DNA of 42,321 nucleotides, taken from NCBI GenBank assembly GCA_011390785.1, contig JAABRR010000034.1, positions 1-42,321 on the forward strand, read 5' to 3'. A program made the position numbers and the translations under genes. A model generated the notes under the pieces. The model saw only the letters and a list, made by a program, of their open reading frames with translations. It was not told where the DNA came from and did no database searches. Positions 17,001-27,090 of the stretch are shown here, one piece after another; position 1 is the first letter of the stretch, and every line of letters starts with the position of its first letter. Source of the stretch: Sphingobacteriia bacterium. GTDB taxonomy: Bacteria > Bacteroidota > Bacteroidia > Bacteroidales > UBA7960.

Positions 17001-17823
17001 ACTATTGAATAATTATTCAATCAAGTATAAAGATATTCTTGGAACATATAACCGCAAAAAGTTTACTGCCACTGTAGGTGATGAACTTCCCGCTGGAATT
17101 GTGCAGCTTGCTAAAATATATCTTGCTAAAAAGCGTAAGCTTAAAGTTGGAGATAAAATGGCAGGCAGGCATGGTAATAAAGGTATTGTTGCCCGCATTG
17201 TAAGACAGGAAGATATGCCGTTCCTGGAAGATGGTACTCCTGTAGATATTGTTCTGAATCCACTAGGTGTGCCTTCAAGGATGAATCTTGGTCAGATCTA
17301 CGAAACAGTTTTGGGTTGGGCTGGTGAAAAACTAGGTGAAACCTATGGTACTCCTATTTTCGATGGTGCCAATGTTGACCAGATCAATGGATTAATGCGA
17401 AAAGCAGGTCTTCCGGAAAATGGTAAAGTATACCTTTATGACGGAGGTACCGGAGAACGTTTCGATCAACCTGCTACGGTGGGTATAATTTATATGTTGA
17501 AACTGGGTCATATGGTTGACGATAAAATGCACGCACGCTCCATTGGACCTTATTCACTTATTACACAACAACCATTGGGGGGTAAAGCACAGTTTGGTGG
17601 TCAACGTTTTGGTGAGATGGAAGTATGGGCGCTTGAAGCATTTGGTGCCGCTAATATTCTTCAGGAAATTCTTACTGTTAAATCTGATGATGTCATTGGC
17701 CGTGCAAAAGCCTACGAAACTATAGTAAAGGGTGATAACATGCCTACACCAGGAGTTCCTGAATCATTTAATGTGTTGGTTCATGAATTACGTGGTCTTG
17801 GTCTGGATATCAAATTTGAGTAA
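14011..17823 (+). CDS. rpoB: RNA polymerase subunit beta
   Basis: The product is 1270 aa, the usual Bacteroidota length. The start codon is TTG at 14011: no in-frame ATG exists nearby upstream, the next in-frame ATG lies well over 100 codons inside, and the N-terminus after TTG ([29 protein letters not shown]) is the expected one. The rifampicin pocket reads [20 protein letters not shown] followed by [20 protein letters not shown]. The Gln, Asp, His and Ser residues commonly changed in resistant mutants are wild type. The C-terminal region has [16 protein letters not shown] and [13 protein letters not shown]. It is separated from rpoC by a hairpin at 17831-17866. Confidence 0.98.
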   Translation: MASTTLKNKRISFGSGTRRFAYPDFLEVQVKSFQDFFQLETTPENRKDEGLFKVFAENFPISDARNNFVLEFLDYFIDPPKYSISECIERGLTYSVPLKAKLKLYCTDPEHEDFETIIQDVYLGTIPYMTPKGTFVINGAERVVVSQLHRSPGVFFGTSVHANGTQLYSARIIPFKGSWIEFATDINNVMFAYIDRKKKLPVTTLLRAIGFESDKEILEIFNLADEVKVSKTGLKKYVGRKLAARVLRSWVEDFVDEDTGEVVSIERTEVIIDRETVLENEHIDPIIDSGVKTIILHKEDLNLSDYALIYNTLQKDTTNSEKEAVEFIYRLLRNADPPDDETARGMIEKLFFSDKRYDLGDVGRYRINKKLNLHTDPETRVLTKEDIISIVKYLIELVNAKADVDDIDHLSNRRVRTVGEQLYAQFGVGLARMARTIRERMNVRDNEVFAPTDLINAKTLSSVINSFFGTNQLSQFMDQTNPLAELTHKRRMSALGPGGLSRERAGFEVRDVHFTHYGRLCTIETPEGPNIGLISSLCVYAKVNELGFIETPYFKVEEGKVDFSKDPVYLSAEEEEENIISQANMPMDEKGAFKNDFIKARFQADYPMVEPAKVQLMDVAPNQIASIAASLIPFLEHDDANRALMGSNMMRQAVPLLNPEAPIVGTGLEAKVAEDSRVLLHAEGDGIVEYVDAEQIVIRYSRNDEEKLVSFDDDVKTYYLTKFAKTNQSTCINLKPIVYKGQKVVKGQLLSEGYATKNGELAIGRNLKVAFMPWKGYNFEDAIVISEKIVRDDIFTSIHIEEFSLDVRDTKRGVEELTSDIPNVSSEAIKDLDENGLIRIGAEVNEGDILIGKITPKGETDPTPEEKLLRAIFGDKAGDVKDASLKAPPSTKGVVIDKRLFSRVFKDKKAKTKEKIIIEKLDDEFNKEITDLKAKLVDKLIVLVSGKTSQGVSNSLKEVVVPKGTKFTQKMLQSIDYAIINPFNWTTDRDKNNLVKELLNNYSIKYKDILGTYNRKKFTATVGDELPAGIVQLAKIYLAKKRKLKVGDKMAGRHGNKGIVARIVRQEDMPFLEDGTPVDIVLNPLGVPSRMNLGQIYETVLGWAGEKLGETYGTPIFDGANVDQINGLMRKAGLPENGKVYLYDGGTGERFDQPATVGIIYMLKLGHMVDDKMHARSIGPYSLITQQPLGGKAQFGGQRFGEMEVWALEAFGAANILQEILTVKSDDVIGRAKAYETIVKGDNMPTPGVPESFNVLVHELRGLGLDIKFE

Positions 17824-17830
17824 TACCTAA

Positions 17831-17866
17831 ATCCGGGCAAAGTAATATTGATTGGTTTGCCCGGAT
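17831..17866 (+). other. Hairpin between rpoB and rpoC
   Basis: ATCCGGGCAAA (17831-17841) pairs perfectly with TTTGCCCGGAT (17856-17866) around a 14-nt loop, 8 nt after the rpoB stop. It is followed by GTTTC rather than a true T-run. A weak terminator or RNA-stability/processing element is possible. Confidence 0.5.
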
Positions 17867-17939
17867 GTTTCTTGCTTACAAGGTCTTTAAGCTTGTTCAA
17901 TAATATTAACTTCCTACATTTCAAATATATCAACTTCCT

Positions 17940-20900
17940 ATGGCTTTCAGAAAAGAATCCAATGTAAAAAGCAATTTTTCTCAGATCACCATTAGTTTAG
18001 CTTCACCCGAATCTGTATTAGAAAGATCTCACGGTGAAGTAATGAAACCTGAGACAATTAATTACCGAACATATAAACCAGAACGTGATGGCCTTTTTTG
18101 TGAAAGAATTTTTGGTCCTGTAAAGGATTGGGAATGCCACTGCGGTAAATATAAGCGTATTCGTTACAAGGGAATTGTATGCGATCGTTGTGGAGTAGAA
18201 GTAACAGAAAAGAAAGTGCGACGCGAAAGGATGGGGCATATAAAACTTGTTGTGCCAGTGGCTCATATATGGTTTTTCCGTTCTCTTCCAAATAAAATTG
18301 GTTACCTTCTGGGGTTACCATCAAAAAAACTTGATCAGATCATTTATTATGAACGCTATGTTGTTGTTAATGCAGGCGTAAAATCAGATGAGTTTAATTA
18401 CCTTGATTTTCTTACTGAAGAAGAGTATTTCAATATTATTGAAAGTCTTCCTAAAGAAAATCAAATGCTTGACGACAATAATCCGGAAAAATTCATCGCC
18501 ATGATGGGTGCCGAAGCACTTAAAGAGCTTCTTATTAGATTAGATCTTGATCAACTTTCTTACGATCTCCGTCATAAAGCGAATACAGAAACTTCTCAAC
18601 AACGTAAAGCTGATGCGCTTAAGAGATTGCAAGTTGTGGAAGCATTCCGCGAAGCACAGTCACGCATTGATAATCGACCTGAATGGATGATTGTGGATGT
18701 GGTTCCTGTAATTCCACCTGAGTTAAGACCTTTGGTTCCACTCGATGGTGGTCGTTTTGCAACAAGTGACCTTAATGATTTGTACAGAAGAGTTATTATT
18801 CGTAATAACCGATTAAAGAGACTCATTGAAATCAAAGCTCCGGATGTAATTCTCCGTAACGAGAAAAGGATGTTACAGGAAGCTGTTGATTCCTTATTTG
18901 ATAATTCCAGGAAAACCAACGCAGTTAAAACAGAGTCAAACCGACCCCTGAAATCTTTGAGCGATAGCTTAAAAGGTAAGCAAGGTCGTTTTCGTCAGAA
19001 TTTGCTGGGTAAGAGAGTTGATTATTCTGCTCGTTCTGTTATTGTTGTTGGCCCTGAACTGAAATTACATGAATGTGGACTCCCAAAAGAAATGGCCTCA
19101 GAATTATTTAAGCCATTTATTATCCGCAAGATGCTTGAAAGAGGTATTGTAAAAACAGTAAAGTCTGCCAAGAAAATAGTTGATAGAAAAGATCCTGTTG
19201 TTTGGGATATTCTTGAAAATGTATTAAAAGGCCATCCGGTACTTTTAAACAGGGCTCCCACACTTCACCGTTTGGGTATTCAAGCCTTTCAGCCTAAGCT
19301 GATAGAAGGTAAGGCCATTCAATTGCATCCGCTCGTGTGTACAGCATTTAATGCTGACTTTGATGGTGACCAAATGGCAGTTCATGTGCCACTTGGCAAT
19401 GCAGCCATACTGGAAGCGCAACTGTTGATGCTTGCATCACATAATATTCTTAATCCGGCCAATGGTGCTCCTATTGCAGTGCCATCTCAAGATATGGTTT
19501 TAGGGTTATACTATATGACTAAAGCAAGAAAGAATACGCCTGAGTTTCCGGTAAAGGGTGAAGGACTTACTTTTTACGGTCCTGAAGAAGTACTGATTGC
19601 CTATAATGAAAAAGCAGTAAGTCTTCATGCTGTTATAAAGGTTAAGGTTAAAGTAAGTGAAGATGGAAAATTGGTTGAGCGTCTTATTGAAACTACTCCG
19701 GGAAGGGTTATGTTTAATGAAGTTGTACCCAATGAGTACGGTTATATTAATCAGTTGCTTACCAAAAAAGCTTTAAGAGATATCATCGGAAGTATTATGA
19801 AAGTAACGGGTATTGCCCGTTCTTCCAAATTTCTTGATGATATTAAAGACCTTGGTTTCAAAATGGCTTTCCGTGGTGGTTTGTCGTTTAACCTCGGCGA
19901 TATTATAGTTCCTGAAGAAAAGAAAATCCTTATTGATGAAGCCAATGAGCAGGTTGATGAAGTAAGGGGTAACTACAGTATGGGTTTCATTACCAACAAT
20001 GAAAGATACAATCAGATCATCGATATTTGGACACATACAAATGCCAAGCTTACCAAGGTGTTGATAGACAGAACAACTAATGATAATCAGGGATTTAATC
20101 CTGTTTATATGATGTTGGATTCTGGTGCCCGGGGTTCGAAAGAGCAGATTCGTCAGCTCTCCGGAATGCGTGGTTTGATGGCTAAGCCCCAAAAGTCAGG
20201 TGCCAAAGGTGGTGAAATTATTGAAAACCCAATTCTTTCAAACTTTAAAGAAGGTCTTTCCGTACTCGAGTACTTTATTTCAACACACGGTGCCCGTAAG
20301 GGTTTGGCTGATACAGCTCTTAAAACAGCTGATGCAGGGTATCTTACCAGAAGGCTCGTTGATGTTTCTCAGGATGTAATTATTACAGAACCTGATTGTG
20401 GTACATTGAGGGGATTAACTGCTACTGCTCTTAAAAATAATGAAGAGACTGTTGAATCATTATATGATAGAATTCTTGGACGTACAGCTCTTCAAGATAT
20501 TGTAGATCCTACAACTGGTGACCTTATTGTTGAAGCCGGTGGTGAATTAACCGAAGAGATTAGTCAAAAAATTGAAGACTCTCCCATTGAAGCTGTTGAA
20601 ATACGTTCGGTACTAACCTGCGAATCAAAGCATGGGGTGTGTGCAAAATGTTATGGCCGTAATCTTGCCACAGGCAGAATGGTTCAAAAAGGAGAAGCTG
20701 TAGGTGTAATAGCTGCACAATCTATCGGTGAACCTGGTACTCAGCTTACTTTGCGTACTTTCCACGTTGGGGGTACAGCTTCCAACATTGCTACCGCATC
20801 TAAAATTAATGCAAAGTATGGTGGGATTCTTGAAATTGATGAATTGAGAGCCGTTCCATATACCAATCCTGAAGGACGAAGCTATTTTGTAGTAATAGGT

Positions 20901-22232
20901 CGTTCGGCTGAAATGCGGATTATAGATAAAAATACCCGAATGGTATTAACCACGCAGAACATTCCCTATGGAGCCAGTTTATATACTGAACATGGTAAAG
21001 AAGTAACCAGCGGTGAGCTTATCTGCGAATGGGATCCATACAATGCCGTAATTGTTTCTGAAGTTACTGGTAAAATAGTTTTCAATAATTTGTTTGAAGG
21101 TACTACATTCAGAACCGACTCAGATGAACAAACAGGTTACTATGAAAAGGTAATTATCGATTCCAAAGATAAAACCCGCAACCCTTCCATCAGTATCATA
21201 AATGCTGATGGTGAAATTATGCGAACTTATGATATGCCCGTTGGAGCTCACATTGTAGTTAATGATGAGTCTGATATTACAACAGGTTCAACGATTGCAA
21301 AAATACCCAGAGCAATTGGAAAATCCGGAGATATCACCGGTGGTTTACCAAGAATCACCGAGTTGTTCGAGGCTCGTAACCCATCTGATCCTGCTGTAGT
21401 TTCTGAAATTGATGGAGTTGTATCTTTTGGCAAAAAGATAAAGCGTGGTAATCGTGAAGTTATTATTACTTCAAAAACAGGCGATGAAAAGCATTATCTT
21501 GTTCCATTGAGCAAGCAAATCCTTGCGCAGGAGAATGACTTTGTAAAAGCAGGTACTCCGCTTTCTGATGGGCCTACAACACCTGCTGATATTCTTTCTA
21601 TCAAAGGCCCTACAGCTGTTCAGGAATATATCGTTAATGAAGTTCAGGAAGTATACCGTATGCAGGGTGTGAAAATCAACGACAAGCACTTTGAAGTGAT
21701 TGTTCGACAAATGATGCGGAAAGTTACCATTGAAGATCCAGGTGATACAAGATTTCTTGAAAATGAAATTGTTAACAAAGTTGATTTTATGGAAGAGAAC
21801 GATGCTATTTTTGGGAAAAAGGTTGTTGAAGATCCTGGTGATTCTGTTCTTAAACCTGGACAAATCATAACTGCCAGGAAGCTGCGGGATGAAAATTCCA
21901 TGCTTAAACGGAAAGATAAAAAGATTGTAGTTGCAAGAGATGCTCATGGTGCCACAGCACGTCAGCAATTACAGGGTATTACAAGAGCCTCGCTGCAAAC
22001 AAAGAGCTTTATATCTGCAGCTTCCTTCCAGGAAACTACCAAAGTGCTTACAGATGCTGCTGTTAATGCCAAAGTAGATACCTTGCAAGGGCTGAAAGAA
22101 AACGTTATTGTTGGCCACCTTATTCCTGCCGGAACAGGCTTGCGGGAATATGAGAATATTATTGTTGGGTCAATGGATGAATATAATTTACTAATGGCTT
22201 CCAAAAAGAAAGCTGAAAGTGAAGAATATTAA
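17940..22232 (+). CDS. rpoC: RNA polymerase subunit beta-prime
   Basis: The product is 1430 aa. Zinc site 1 is formed by [20 protein letters not shown] (first part) with the following CDRCGVEV. The catalytic [15 protein letters not shown] binds the active-site magnesium with three Asp residues. The second zinc cluster includes [15 protein letters not shown]. The bridge-helix/trigger-loop region contains [17 protein letters not shown]. The C-terminus ([19 protein letters not shown]) is complete. rpoC is followed 19 nt later by the DUF3467 gene. Confidence 0.99.
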   Translation: MAFRKESNVKSNFSQITISLASPESVLERSHGEVMKPETINYRTYKPERDGLFCERIFGPVKDWECHCGKYKRIRYKGIVCDRCGVEVTEKKVRRERMGHIKLVVPVAHIWFFRSLPNKIGYLLGLPSKKLDQIIYYERYVVVNAGVKSDEFNYLDFLTEEEYFNIIESLPKENQMLDDNNPEKFIAMMGAEALKELLIRLDLDQLSYDLRHKANTETSQQRKADALKRLQVVEAFREAQSRIDNRPEWMIVDVVPVIPPELRPLVPLDGGRFATSDLNDLYRRVIIRNNRLKRLIEIKAPDVILRNEKRMLQEAVDSLFDNSRKTNAVKTESNRPLKSLSDSLKGKQGRFRQNLLGKRVDYSARSVIVVGPELKLHECGLPKEMASELFKPFIIRKMLERGIVKTVKSAKKIVDRKDPVVWDILENVLKGHPVLLNRAPTLHRLGIQAFQPKLIEGKAIQLHPLVCTAFNADFDGDQMAVHVPLGNAAILEAQLLMLASHNILNPANGAPIAVPSQDMVLGLYYMTKARKNTPEFPVKGEGLTFYGPEEVLIAYNEKAVSLHAVIKVKVKVSEDGKLVERLIETTPGRVMFNEVVPNEYGYINQLLTKKALRDIIGSIMKVTGIARSSKFLDDIKDLGFKMAFRGGLSFNLGDIIVPEEKKILIDEANEQVDEVRGNYSMGFITNNERYNQIIDIWTHTNAKLTKVLIDRTTNDNQGFNPVYMMLDSGARGSKEQIRQLSGMRGLMAKPQKSGAKGGEIIENPILSNFKEGLSVLEYFISTHGARKGLADTALKTADAGYLTRRLVDVSQDVIITEPDCGTLRGLTATALKNNEETVESLYDRILGRTALQDIVDPTTGDLIVEAGGELTEEISQKIEDSPIEAVEIRSVLTCESKHGVCAKCYGRNLATGRMVQKGEAVGVIAAQSIGEPGTQLTLRTFHVGGTASNIATASKINAKYGGILEIDELRAVPYTNPEGRSYFVVIGRSAEMRIIDKNTRMVLTTQNIPYGASLYTEHGKEVTSGELICEWDPYNAVIVSEVTGKIVFNNLFEGTTFRTDSDEQTGYYEKVIIDSKDKTRNPSISIINADGEIMRTYDMPVGAHIVVNDESDITTGSTIAKIPRAIGKSGDITGGLPRITELFEARNPSDPAVVSEIDGVVSFGKKIKRGNREVIITSKTGDEKHYLVPLSKQILAQENDFVKAGTPLSDGPTTPADILSIKGPTAVQEYIVNEVQEVYRMQGVKINDKHFEVIVRQMMRKVTIEDPGDTRFLENEIVNKVDFMEENDAIFGKKVVEDPGDSVLKPGQIITARKLRDENSMLKRKDKKIVVARDAHGATARQQLQGITRASLQTKSFISAASFQETTKVLTDAAVNAKVDTLQGLKENVIVGHLIPAGTGLREYENIIVGSMDEYNLLMASKKKAESEEY

Positions 22233-22251
22233 TCATTAAAACTTAAATATT

Positions 22252-22563
22252 ATGTCTGAAAATAAAGGTCAAGCTCCACAAATAAATATTGAATTAAGTG
22301 AAGAAATTGCAGAAGGTGTATATTCAAATATGGCAATGATAACACATTCAAATACTGAATTTGTTATGGATTTTATCAGATTAATGCCTGGTGTTCCGAA
22401 AGCAAAAGTAAAATCCCGTGTAGTAATGACCCCTCAGCACGCCAAAAGGCTATTAAAAGCTTTGAAAGAAAATATATCGAAGTTTGAAGCCGCCCATGGA
22501 CCTATAAAGGATATTGAAGTGAAACTACCCATGAATTTTGGTGGACCTGCCGCGCAGGCATAA
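22252..22563 (+). CDS. DUF3467 family protein
   Basis: The product is 103 aa and matches DUF3467: the INIELSEEIAEGVYSNMAMITHS opening (partly quoted), TEFVMDFIRLMPGVPKAKVKSRV (core), a MTPQHAKRLLKALKENI helix and the MNFGGPAAQ end. It is soluble with no signal peptide. The function is unknown; in Bacteroidota it commonly sits directly after rpoC, as here (19 nt gap), so it shares that transcript. A strong terminator follows. Confidence 0.93.
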   Translation: MSENKGQAPQINIELSEEIAEGVYSNMAMITHSNTEFVMDFIRLMPGVPKAKVKSRVVMTPQHAKRLLKALKENISKFEAAHGPIKDIEVKLPMNFGGPAAQA

Positions 22564-22588
22564 TTGTTGAAATTTTAGCTATTAAAGT

Positions 22589-22622
22589 GACCCATATCTT
22601 TTAAGATATGGGTCCTTTTTTT
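22589..22622 (+). terminator. Strong intrinsic terminator of the tuf-rpoC-DUF3467 unit
   Basis: GACCCATATCTT (22589-22600) pairs perfectly with AAGATATGGGTC (22603-22614), followed by C and seven T residues. It ends the transcription unit that starts at 8862. Confidence 0.93.
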
Positions 22623-22728
22623 ATATGCTAACTTATTTAACAATTATCTTCGGGATTAAATTCTTAAGTGAAAATTCCGGCTGGATCAGGGATTAATATC
22701 TTTCGGGCTATGTCTAAATGTTCGGGGG

Positions 22729-23166
22729 TTAAAAGTTTCTTTCGACAAGATAAATTAAGTTTTCAGGTCTTTCACTTTGCCAGGCCAGCATGATGTTATT
22801 GTGAATAATGGTGTTATTGTCAAGCAGTTCCTTTGCATTTGTAATATTATTAATGTCTTCCGGAGATAGGTAAGGTTCCAGAAAAGTAATAACAGATTCT
22901 ATCTTGTTTCTGATTTCTTCTTCATTGGTAGATTTAAACTGAAGAATTACTATATGATTATCAATTTCTTCATAAATCAACATTTCATCAATGCCCACAA
23001 GGCTAATAGCTGCTCTTTCCAAAGAAGTTGAAGGTTCTCTGAAGGTGCCTTCATATCCCAATTCAATCATTTCTTGTTGAATGTATTGCAAATCTCTTTC
23101 TTTTTTCTGGCAAGAGAAAAAAGTGATTGCCATTGCAATGAAAATTATTATACTTTTTATTTTCAT
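22729..23166 (-). CDS. Small lipoprotein, unknown function
   Basis: The product is 145 aa. A signal peptide MKIKSIIIFIAMAITFFSC ends in a lipobox cysteine (about C19), followed by QKKERD; the mature part is acidic and probably alpha/beta with no motif that I recognise (it ends LIYLVERNF). Location is therefore the periplasm or outer membrane. It faces the terminator at 22589-22622 from the other side, and the upstream 205 nt show no clear promoter. It might be related to small DUF-type lipoproteins of Bacteroidota; no function is claimed. Confidence 0.75.
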   Translation of the reverse strand: MKIKSIIIFIAMAITFFSCQKKERDLQYIQQEMIELGYEGTFREPSTSLERAAISLVGIDEMLIYEEIDNHIVILQFKSTNEEEIRNKIESVITFLEPYLSPEDINNITNAKELLDNNTIIHNNIMLAWQSERPENLIYLVERNF

Positions 23167-23372
23167 ATTTGTAATGGATTAATTGTATTATTATAATTAA
23201 TGAATAATCGGGATGATCAGTGTTTTATAACTTTTGTGGAAGGATTGATTTAATGATTTCTTTAAGAATCTGCCTTAGAATATATAATCCGTCTAAAATG
23301 TTTGAGATATCTATATTAAGGGATGAAAGGTCTTGATTTATCTTCTCAAGCAATTTTTTAAATCCTGAAGTG

Positions 23373-24191
23373 TTAATCAATAGATTTTATCAATTTTCTG
23401 AAAATAAGCGTCATCTTCGGTTGTGCTTTACCAGCAGCATTTTGTACTTCGTCGTGAGTGGCTCCTTTCTCATAGTTCTCAATTACAGCGAGGTTAGTGA
23501 TTACTGAAATAGCAAAACAATCAATACCCATATGGCGGGCAACAATAACTTCGGGCACGGTTGACATTCCTGTTGAATCGGCTCCTAAAATTCTAAACAT
23601 ATTGTATTCTGCAGGAGTTTCAAGAGTAGGTCCGGCACTACCCACATATGTCCCTGTTTGAAATTTAATATTGTTTTCAGAAGCAATTTTTTTTGCTCTG
23701 GCAATCAGGGTTTTACTAAAAGGTTCGCTCATTTCAGGAAATCGGGTTCCCAACTCGTCTAGATTCTTTCCTCGCAAGGGGTTTTCCGGAAACATATTAA
23801 TCTGATCTTTAATGATCATCAAATCACCAACTTCAAATGCCGGATTTAACCCCCCAGCCGCATTGGAGAGAAAGAGATATTTAATCCCCAGCATTTTCAA
23901 AACCCTAACAGGAAATGTAACCTGTTGCATAGAATACCCTTCATAATAATGAAAACGGCCCTGCATAGCTACAATATTCTTTCCTTCCAGAATACCAAAA
24001 ATTAGCTTACCCTGATGTCCTTCTACAGTGGATATGGGGAAGTCAGGAATTTCGTTGTAATGAAAACTATGCTTTATATCAATGGAGTCAACCAAACCAC
24101 CCAGGCCCGATCCTAAAATGATACCCACCAGAGGTTCAGATTGTGTTTTCTCCTTAAGAAATGCTGCTGTTGCTTTAATTTTATCGATCAT
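23373..24191 (-). CDS. Purine nucleoside phosphorylase (trimeric type)
   Basis: The product is 272 aa, the size of trimeric PNPs that split inosine and guanosine with phosphate to give the base and ribose-1-phosphate. Visible motifs are GIILGSGLGGL (phosphate loop), GRFHYYEGYS, FLSNAAGGLNP with GDLMIIKDQIN, TYVGSAGPTLETPAEY and GADSTGMSTVPEVIVARHMG near the base site. The asparagine near the base pocket (VITNLA) fits a 6-oxopurine enzyme. It is divergent from the amidohydrolase gene at 24353. With guanine deaminase at 26476 it would supply a guanosine-to-xanthine route. Confidence 0.95.
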   Translation of the reverse strand: MIDKIKATAAFLKEKTQSEPLVGIILGSGLGGLVDSIDIKHSFHYNEIPDFPISTVEGHQGKLIFGILEGKNIVAMQGRFHYYEGYSMQQVTFPVRVLKMLGIKYLFLSNAAGGLNPAFEVGDLMIIKDQINMFPENPLRGKNLDELGTRFPEMSEPFSKTLIARAKKIASENNIKFQTGTYVGSAGPTLETPAEYNMFRILGADSTGMSTVPEVIVARHMGIDCFAISVITNLAVIENYEKGATHDEVQNAAGKAQPKMTLIFRKLIKSID

Positions 24192-24352
24192 ACTTTATTT
24201 TAATTTGGATTTCGATTTTATTGTCTTCATTGAAATGCGAAGTTAATAAAAAATGATTCTCAGAATTATTCCGTAAATTTGTTGTACTTATTTATTATTT
24301 GGCAGATCACTTATGTGTTTCTGCCTTCTTGTATGAAGACAACTGAAATGAT

Positions 24353-25726
24353 ATGACAGATATTTTGATTAACAAACTGCAAAGGGAGAATGATTCATAT
24401 AAGATCATTGTAAATGCCATGATTCTGACTATGGATAGTGACTATAGTTTTTGGAAGTGTGGAAGCATTCTTATAAAAAATGACAGGATCGTTGCTTTAG
24501 GCGATATATCAATCAGCCGTGAAGATTTCCCTGATGCTGAAGTAATTGATGGTACTGGTAAATTGGTAATGCCTGGGTTGGTAAATACTCATACACACGT
24601 ACCCATGACTATTTTCAGAGGGTATGCTGATGATCTCCCACTGCATGAATGGCTTTATGAATACATATTCCCTGTTGAATCAGAATTTATTAATGCTGAG
24701 AGTGTTACGCTGGGAACTACCCTTGCCATGGCAGAAATGCTTCGTAGTGGTACAACCACTTTTAACGACATGTATTATTTTGTTGATGAAATTGCCCAAG
24801 TTGTTGATCAAACAGGTTTGCGTGCTGTTTTATCTGAAAGTGTTATAGGTTTTCCTGCTCCCAATAGTCCCACACCAAACGATTCTCTTAGAAAAAGTGA
24901 AGGTTTAATTAAAAAATGGGGGAGTCACCCACGCATTACAATATCGTTTTCCGCCCATGCTCCTTACAGTTGCTCCGGAAGCCTGATTCAAAAGACCAAA
25001 AGCTTTGCTGATAAATATAATGTACCCTTCAATATACATGTGGCAGAAACCAAAAAGGAATTTGATGAATCGCTGGTAAAAACAGGCTATACACCAGTAG
25101 GTTATCTTAACTCACTTGGTGTTTTGGATTCTAATGTAATAGCCGCTCATGGAGTTCATCTAACCCCTGATGATATCAGTATATTAAAAGAAAGGGGTGT
25201 TTCAGTAGCTCATAATCCCGAATGCAATATGAAACTGGCAAGTGGTGTAGCACCTGTACCTCAGCTGCTTAAGTCAGGGGTGAAGGTTGGTTTCGGAACA
25301 GATGGTGTAGCCAGTAATAACAACCTCGATTTGTTTGAAGAGATGAACACTGCTGCCATAATTCATAAACTAAACAGCAATGATCCTACCGTGCTTGATG
25401 CCCGAACAGTTGTGGAAATGGCAACCATTGGTGGTGCAAGGGTTTTGGGTATGGAGAATGAAATTGGATCTCTGGAGCCAGGGAAAAAGGCAGATTTGAT
25501 CATGATGAATATGTCTCAACCCCATGCCCATCCGGTTTATAATATCTATTCGTTGCTGGTTTACAGCTTGCAGGGTAGTGATGTGGAAACAGTGATAATC
25601 GACGGAGAAGCTGTTATGCTTAATAAAAAATTTGTACACCTGGAAGAAAATGGGCTATATGAAGAAGTAGAAAAGATAGCACAAGCTATTAAAGATCGTA
25701 GTCGAGAACTTTCACGTATCAAATAA
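24353..25726 (+). CDS. Amidohydrolase, MTA/SAH deaminase-like
   Basis: Metal-dependent deaminase of 457 aa in the MtaD/SsnA/TrzN branch of the amidohydrolase superfamily. Metal ligands are visible in NTHTHVP (HxH), NIHVAETKKEF (H and E), AAHGVHLT (H) and GTDGVASNN (D). These enzymes convert 5'-methylthioadenosine, S-adenosylhomocysteine or adenosine to inosine forms; the sequence does not fix the exact substrate. A hairpin GGCAGA/TCTGCC (24301-24306/24320-24325) lies in the leader, and a -7-like TAAATTTG occurs at 24274-24281 without a -33 match. It is divergent from the PNP gene. Confidence 0.9.
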   Translation: MTDILINKLQRENDSYKIIVNAMILTMDSDYSFWKCGSILIKNDRIVALGDISISREDFPDAEVIDGTGKLVMPGLVNTHTHVPMTIFRGYADDLPLHEWLYEYIFPVESEFINAESVTLGTTLAMAEMLRSGTTTFNDMYYFVDEIAQVVDQTGLRAVLSESVIGFPAPNSPTPNDSLRKSEGLIKKWGSHPRITISFSAHAPYSCSGSLIQKTKSFADKYNVPFNIHVAETKKEFDESLVKTGYTPVGYLNSLGVLDSNVIAAHGVHLTPDDISILKERGVSVAHNPECNMKLASGVAPVPQLLKSGVKVGFGTDGVASNNNLDLFEEMNTAAIIHKLNSNDPTVLDARTVVEMATIGGARVLGMENEIGSLEPGKKADLIMMNMSQPHAHPVYNIYSLLVYSLQGSDVETVIIDGEAVMLNKKFVHLEENGLYEEVEKIAQAIKDRSRELSRIK

Positions 25727-25744
25727 TCAGTCACGATTCCAACA

Positions 25745-26329
25745 TCAACTCTGGTCATAGTGTGGATTTAAACGACGCATCATATATTGGTCGATGAGAG
25801 CAAATAATTGATTGGGTGCGAGTTTTCTCCAGTTAAAATCATTGAAGTGCTTCCCAAAAGCAATATAATAATCAATGTTTGCCTGCTCGAATTCGCGGAT
25901 TATAAAATCGCGAAAGTTGATACCTACAATCCAGCCATCATCAATATCATCAAACCATTCCTGGTAATAGCAATCATCAGAATAGTGAAAATTGAGTACG
26001 TTTTCGCCGATTAGAACATATTTGGTAATTCCTTCATCAATTAATGGTTCAATAATATTTCTTTTCAGAAACATAATATCGTTGTGAAGGCAATCATTCC
26101 ATTCTCCAATCAGTTCTATAATTGCATAGCCTGATTCGTAATCGGCATATAGCAATTTGATAAACAAAGTAGATGAGCCTATTTCATCCCATTGTGGGTG
26201 AATTACATAATTATAAACAGCATGAGTAAATTCAAATTCGCTGTTTATCCTTCCATAAAAGGGAGATCGTTTATCTTCTGAAGCAATGTAAACATTGCGC
26301 CATGAATAGAAGGGTTCAATATCGTGCAT
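25745..26329 (-). CDS. Conserved Bacteroidota protein, unknown function
   Basis: The product is 194 aa, soluble, acidic and rich in aromatic residues. It begins MHDIEPFYSWRNVYIASEDK and contains NYVIHPQWDEIGS, LLYADYESGYAIIELIGEWND and VLIGENVLNFHYSDDCYYQEW. I recall closely similar hypothetical proteins across Bacteroidales, which makes it a real gene, but I know no function. The WNDCLHNDIMFLKR region and the GENVLNFH strand suggest an alpha/beta fold. It is on the minus strand, converging with the amidohydrolase (18 nt gap). Confidence 0.85.
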   Translation of the reverse strand: MHDIEPFYSWRNVYIASEDKRSPFYGRINSEFEFTHAVYNYVIHPQWDEIGSSTLFIKLLYADYESGYAIIELIGEWNDCLHNDIMFLKRNIIEPLIDEGITKYVLIGENVLNFHYSDDCYYQEWFDDIDDGWIVGINFRDFIIREFEQANIDYYIAFGKHFNDFNWRKLAPNQLFALIDQYMMRRLNPHYDQS

Positions 26330-26362
26330 AATAACTCAATAATAGCAATTTAAACAATAATA

Positions 26363-26398
26363 AAGCAACAATGGGCTTAAGATTGCCCTTTATTGCTT
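26363..26398 (-). terminator. Probable terminator after guanine deaminase
   Basis: On the minus strand an outer AAGCAA/TTGCTT stem (26398-26393 / 26368-26363) and an inner GGGC/GCCC stem form an interrupted hairpin followed by a TATTATTG stretch. It lies about 75 nt after the end of the guanine deaminase gene. Confidence 0.45.
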
Positions 26399-26475
26399 AA
26401 TTAAAGTTACAGGTTTTTGATGTGATCTCAAATTTGGGAAGCTTCAGATAAAAATTCCAACAAATTTTAACTGAA

Positions 26476-26949
26476 TCAGTAGGGTGTTTTTCTTTCAGAT
26501 TTTGTCCAGGTTTGAAAAGGGGAAAAGAAATCATCTGGTTTTACATTTACGCTAGATATGGTTCTTTGGCTTGCCGGCAGGCATATTTCCTTGTAAATGA
26601 AGGAATCATCAAATCCAGCTTTCGCTGCATCTGTATTTTCTGCGGCAAAAACAATCATTTTGGGCCTGGCCCAGTAAATTGCTCCCAGGCACATGGGGCA
26701 AGGCTCGCAACTGGCATAAATGATACAATCCTTTAACTGAAAACTACCCAGGGTTTGACATGCATCGCGAATTGCCATAATTTCTGCATGAGCCGTGGGG
26801 TCATTGTTGCTGGTTACCTGATTTACCCCTCGTCCAACAATTTCTCCATTTTTAACAACCAGTGCCCCGAAAGGGCCTCCTTTACCTGAGGGTACGTTTT
26901 CTCGTGCCAATTTTATGGCTTCTTCAATAAACTTTTGATGTTCGTTCAT
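26476..26949 (-). CDS. guaD: Guanine deaminase (cytidine-deaminase fold)
   Basis: The product is 157 aa and converts guanine to xanthine. Zinc ligands are H54 with catalytic E56 (TAHAEIMAI) and C84 and C87 (CEPCPMCLGAIYWAR). GuaD-specific features are ENTDAAKAGFDDSFIYKEI in the middle and the short C-terminal SPFQTW segment that covers the neighbouring active site in the swapped dimer of the Bacillus enzyme. These argue against tRNA adenosine deaminase TadA. It is divergent from dgt; the intergenic 141 nt could hold promoters for both. Confidence 0.93.
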   Translation of the reverse strand: MNEHQKFIEEAIKLARENVPSGKGGPFGALVVKNGEIVGRGVNQVTSNNDPTAHAEIMAIRDACQTLGSFQLKDCIIYASCEPCPMCLGAIYWARPKMIVFAAENTDAAKAGFDDSFIYKEICLPASQRTISSVNVKPDDFFSPFQTWTKSERKTPY

Positions 26950-27016
26950 ATCCTTTTAATCATTTATATTGCGAAGTTAAATAATCCTCTACTTATTATG
27001 GCACCAAAAAACATTA

Positions 27017-27024
27017 TATCTTTG
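27017..27024 (+). promoter_or_regulatory. Possible -7 box for dgt
   Basis: TATCTTTG matches TAnnTTTG 67 nt before the dgt ATG. No TTTG is present at the -33 position, so this is a weak call based on one element. Confidence 0.35.
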
Positions 27025-27090
27025 GTCATTCAAACCCAACAGGCATAAATAGATTGTAATTATGGGGTAATGTAAACCAAAATATTTTCA

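Noticed and set aside
14011-17823. Rifampicin-resistant rpoB
   Set aside because: The resistance-region Gln, Asp, His and Ser positions are wild type in the visible sequence.
26476-26949. tRNA adenosine deaminase TadA
   Set aside because: The FDDSFIYKEI segment and C-terminal SPFQTW are guanine deaminase features; TadA lacks them.
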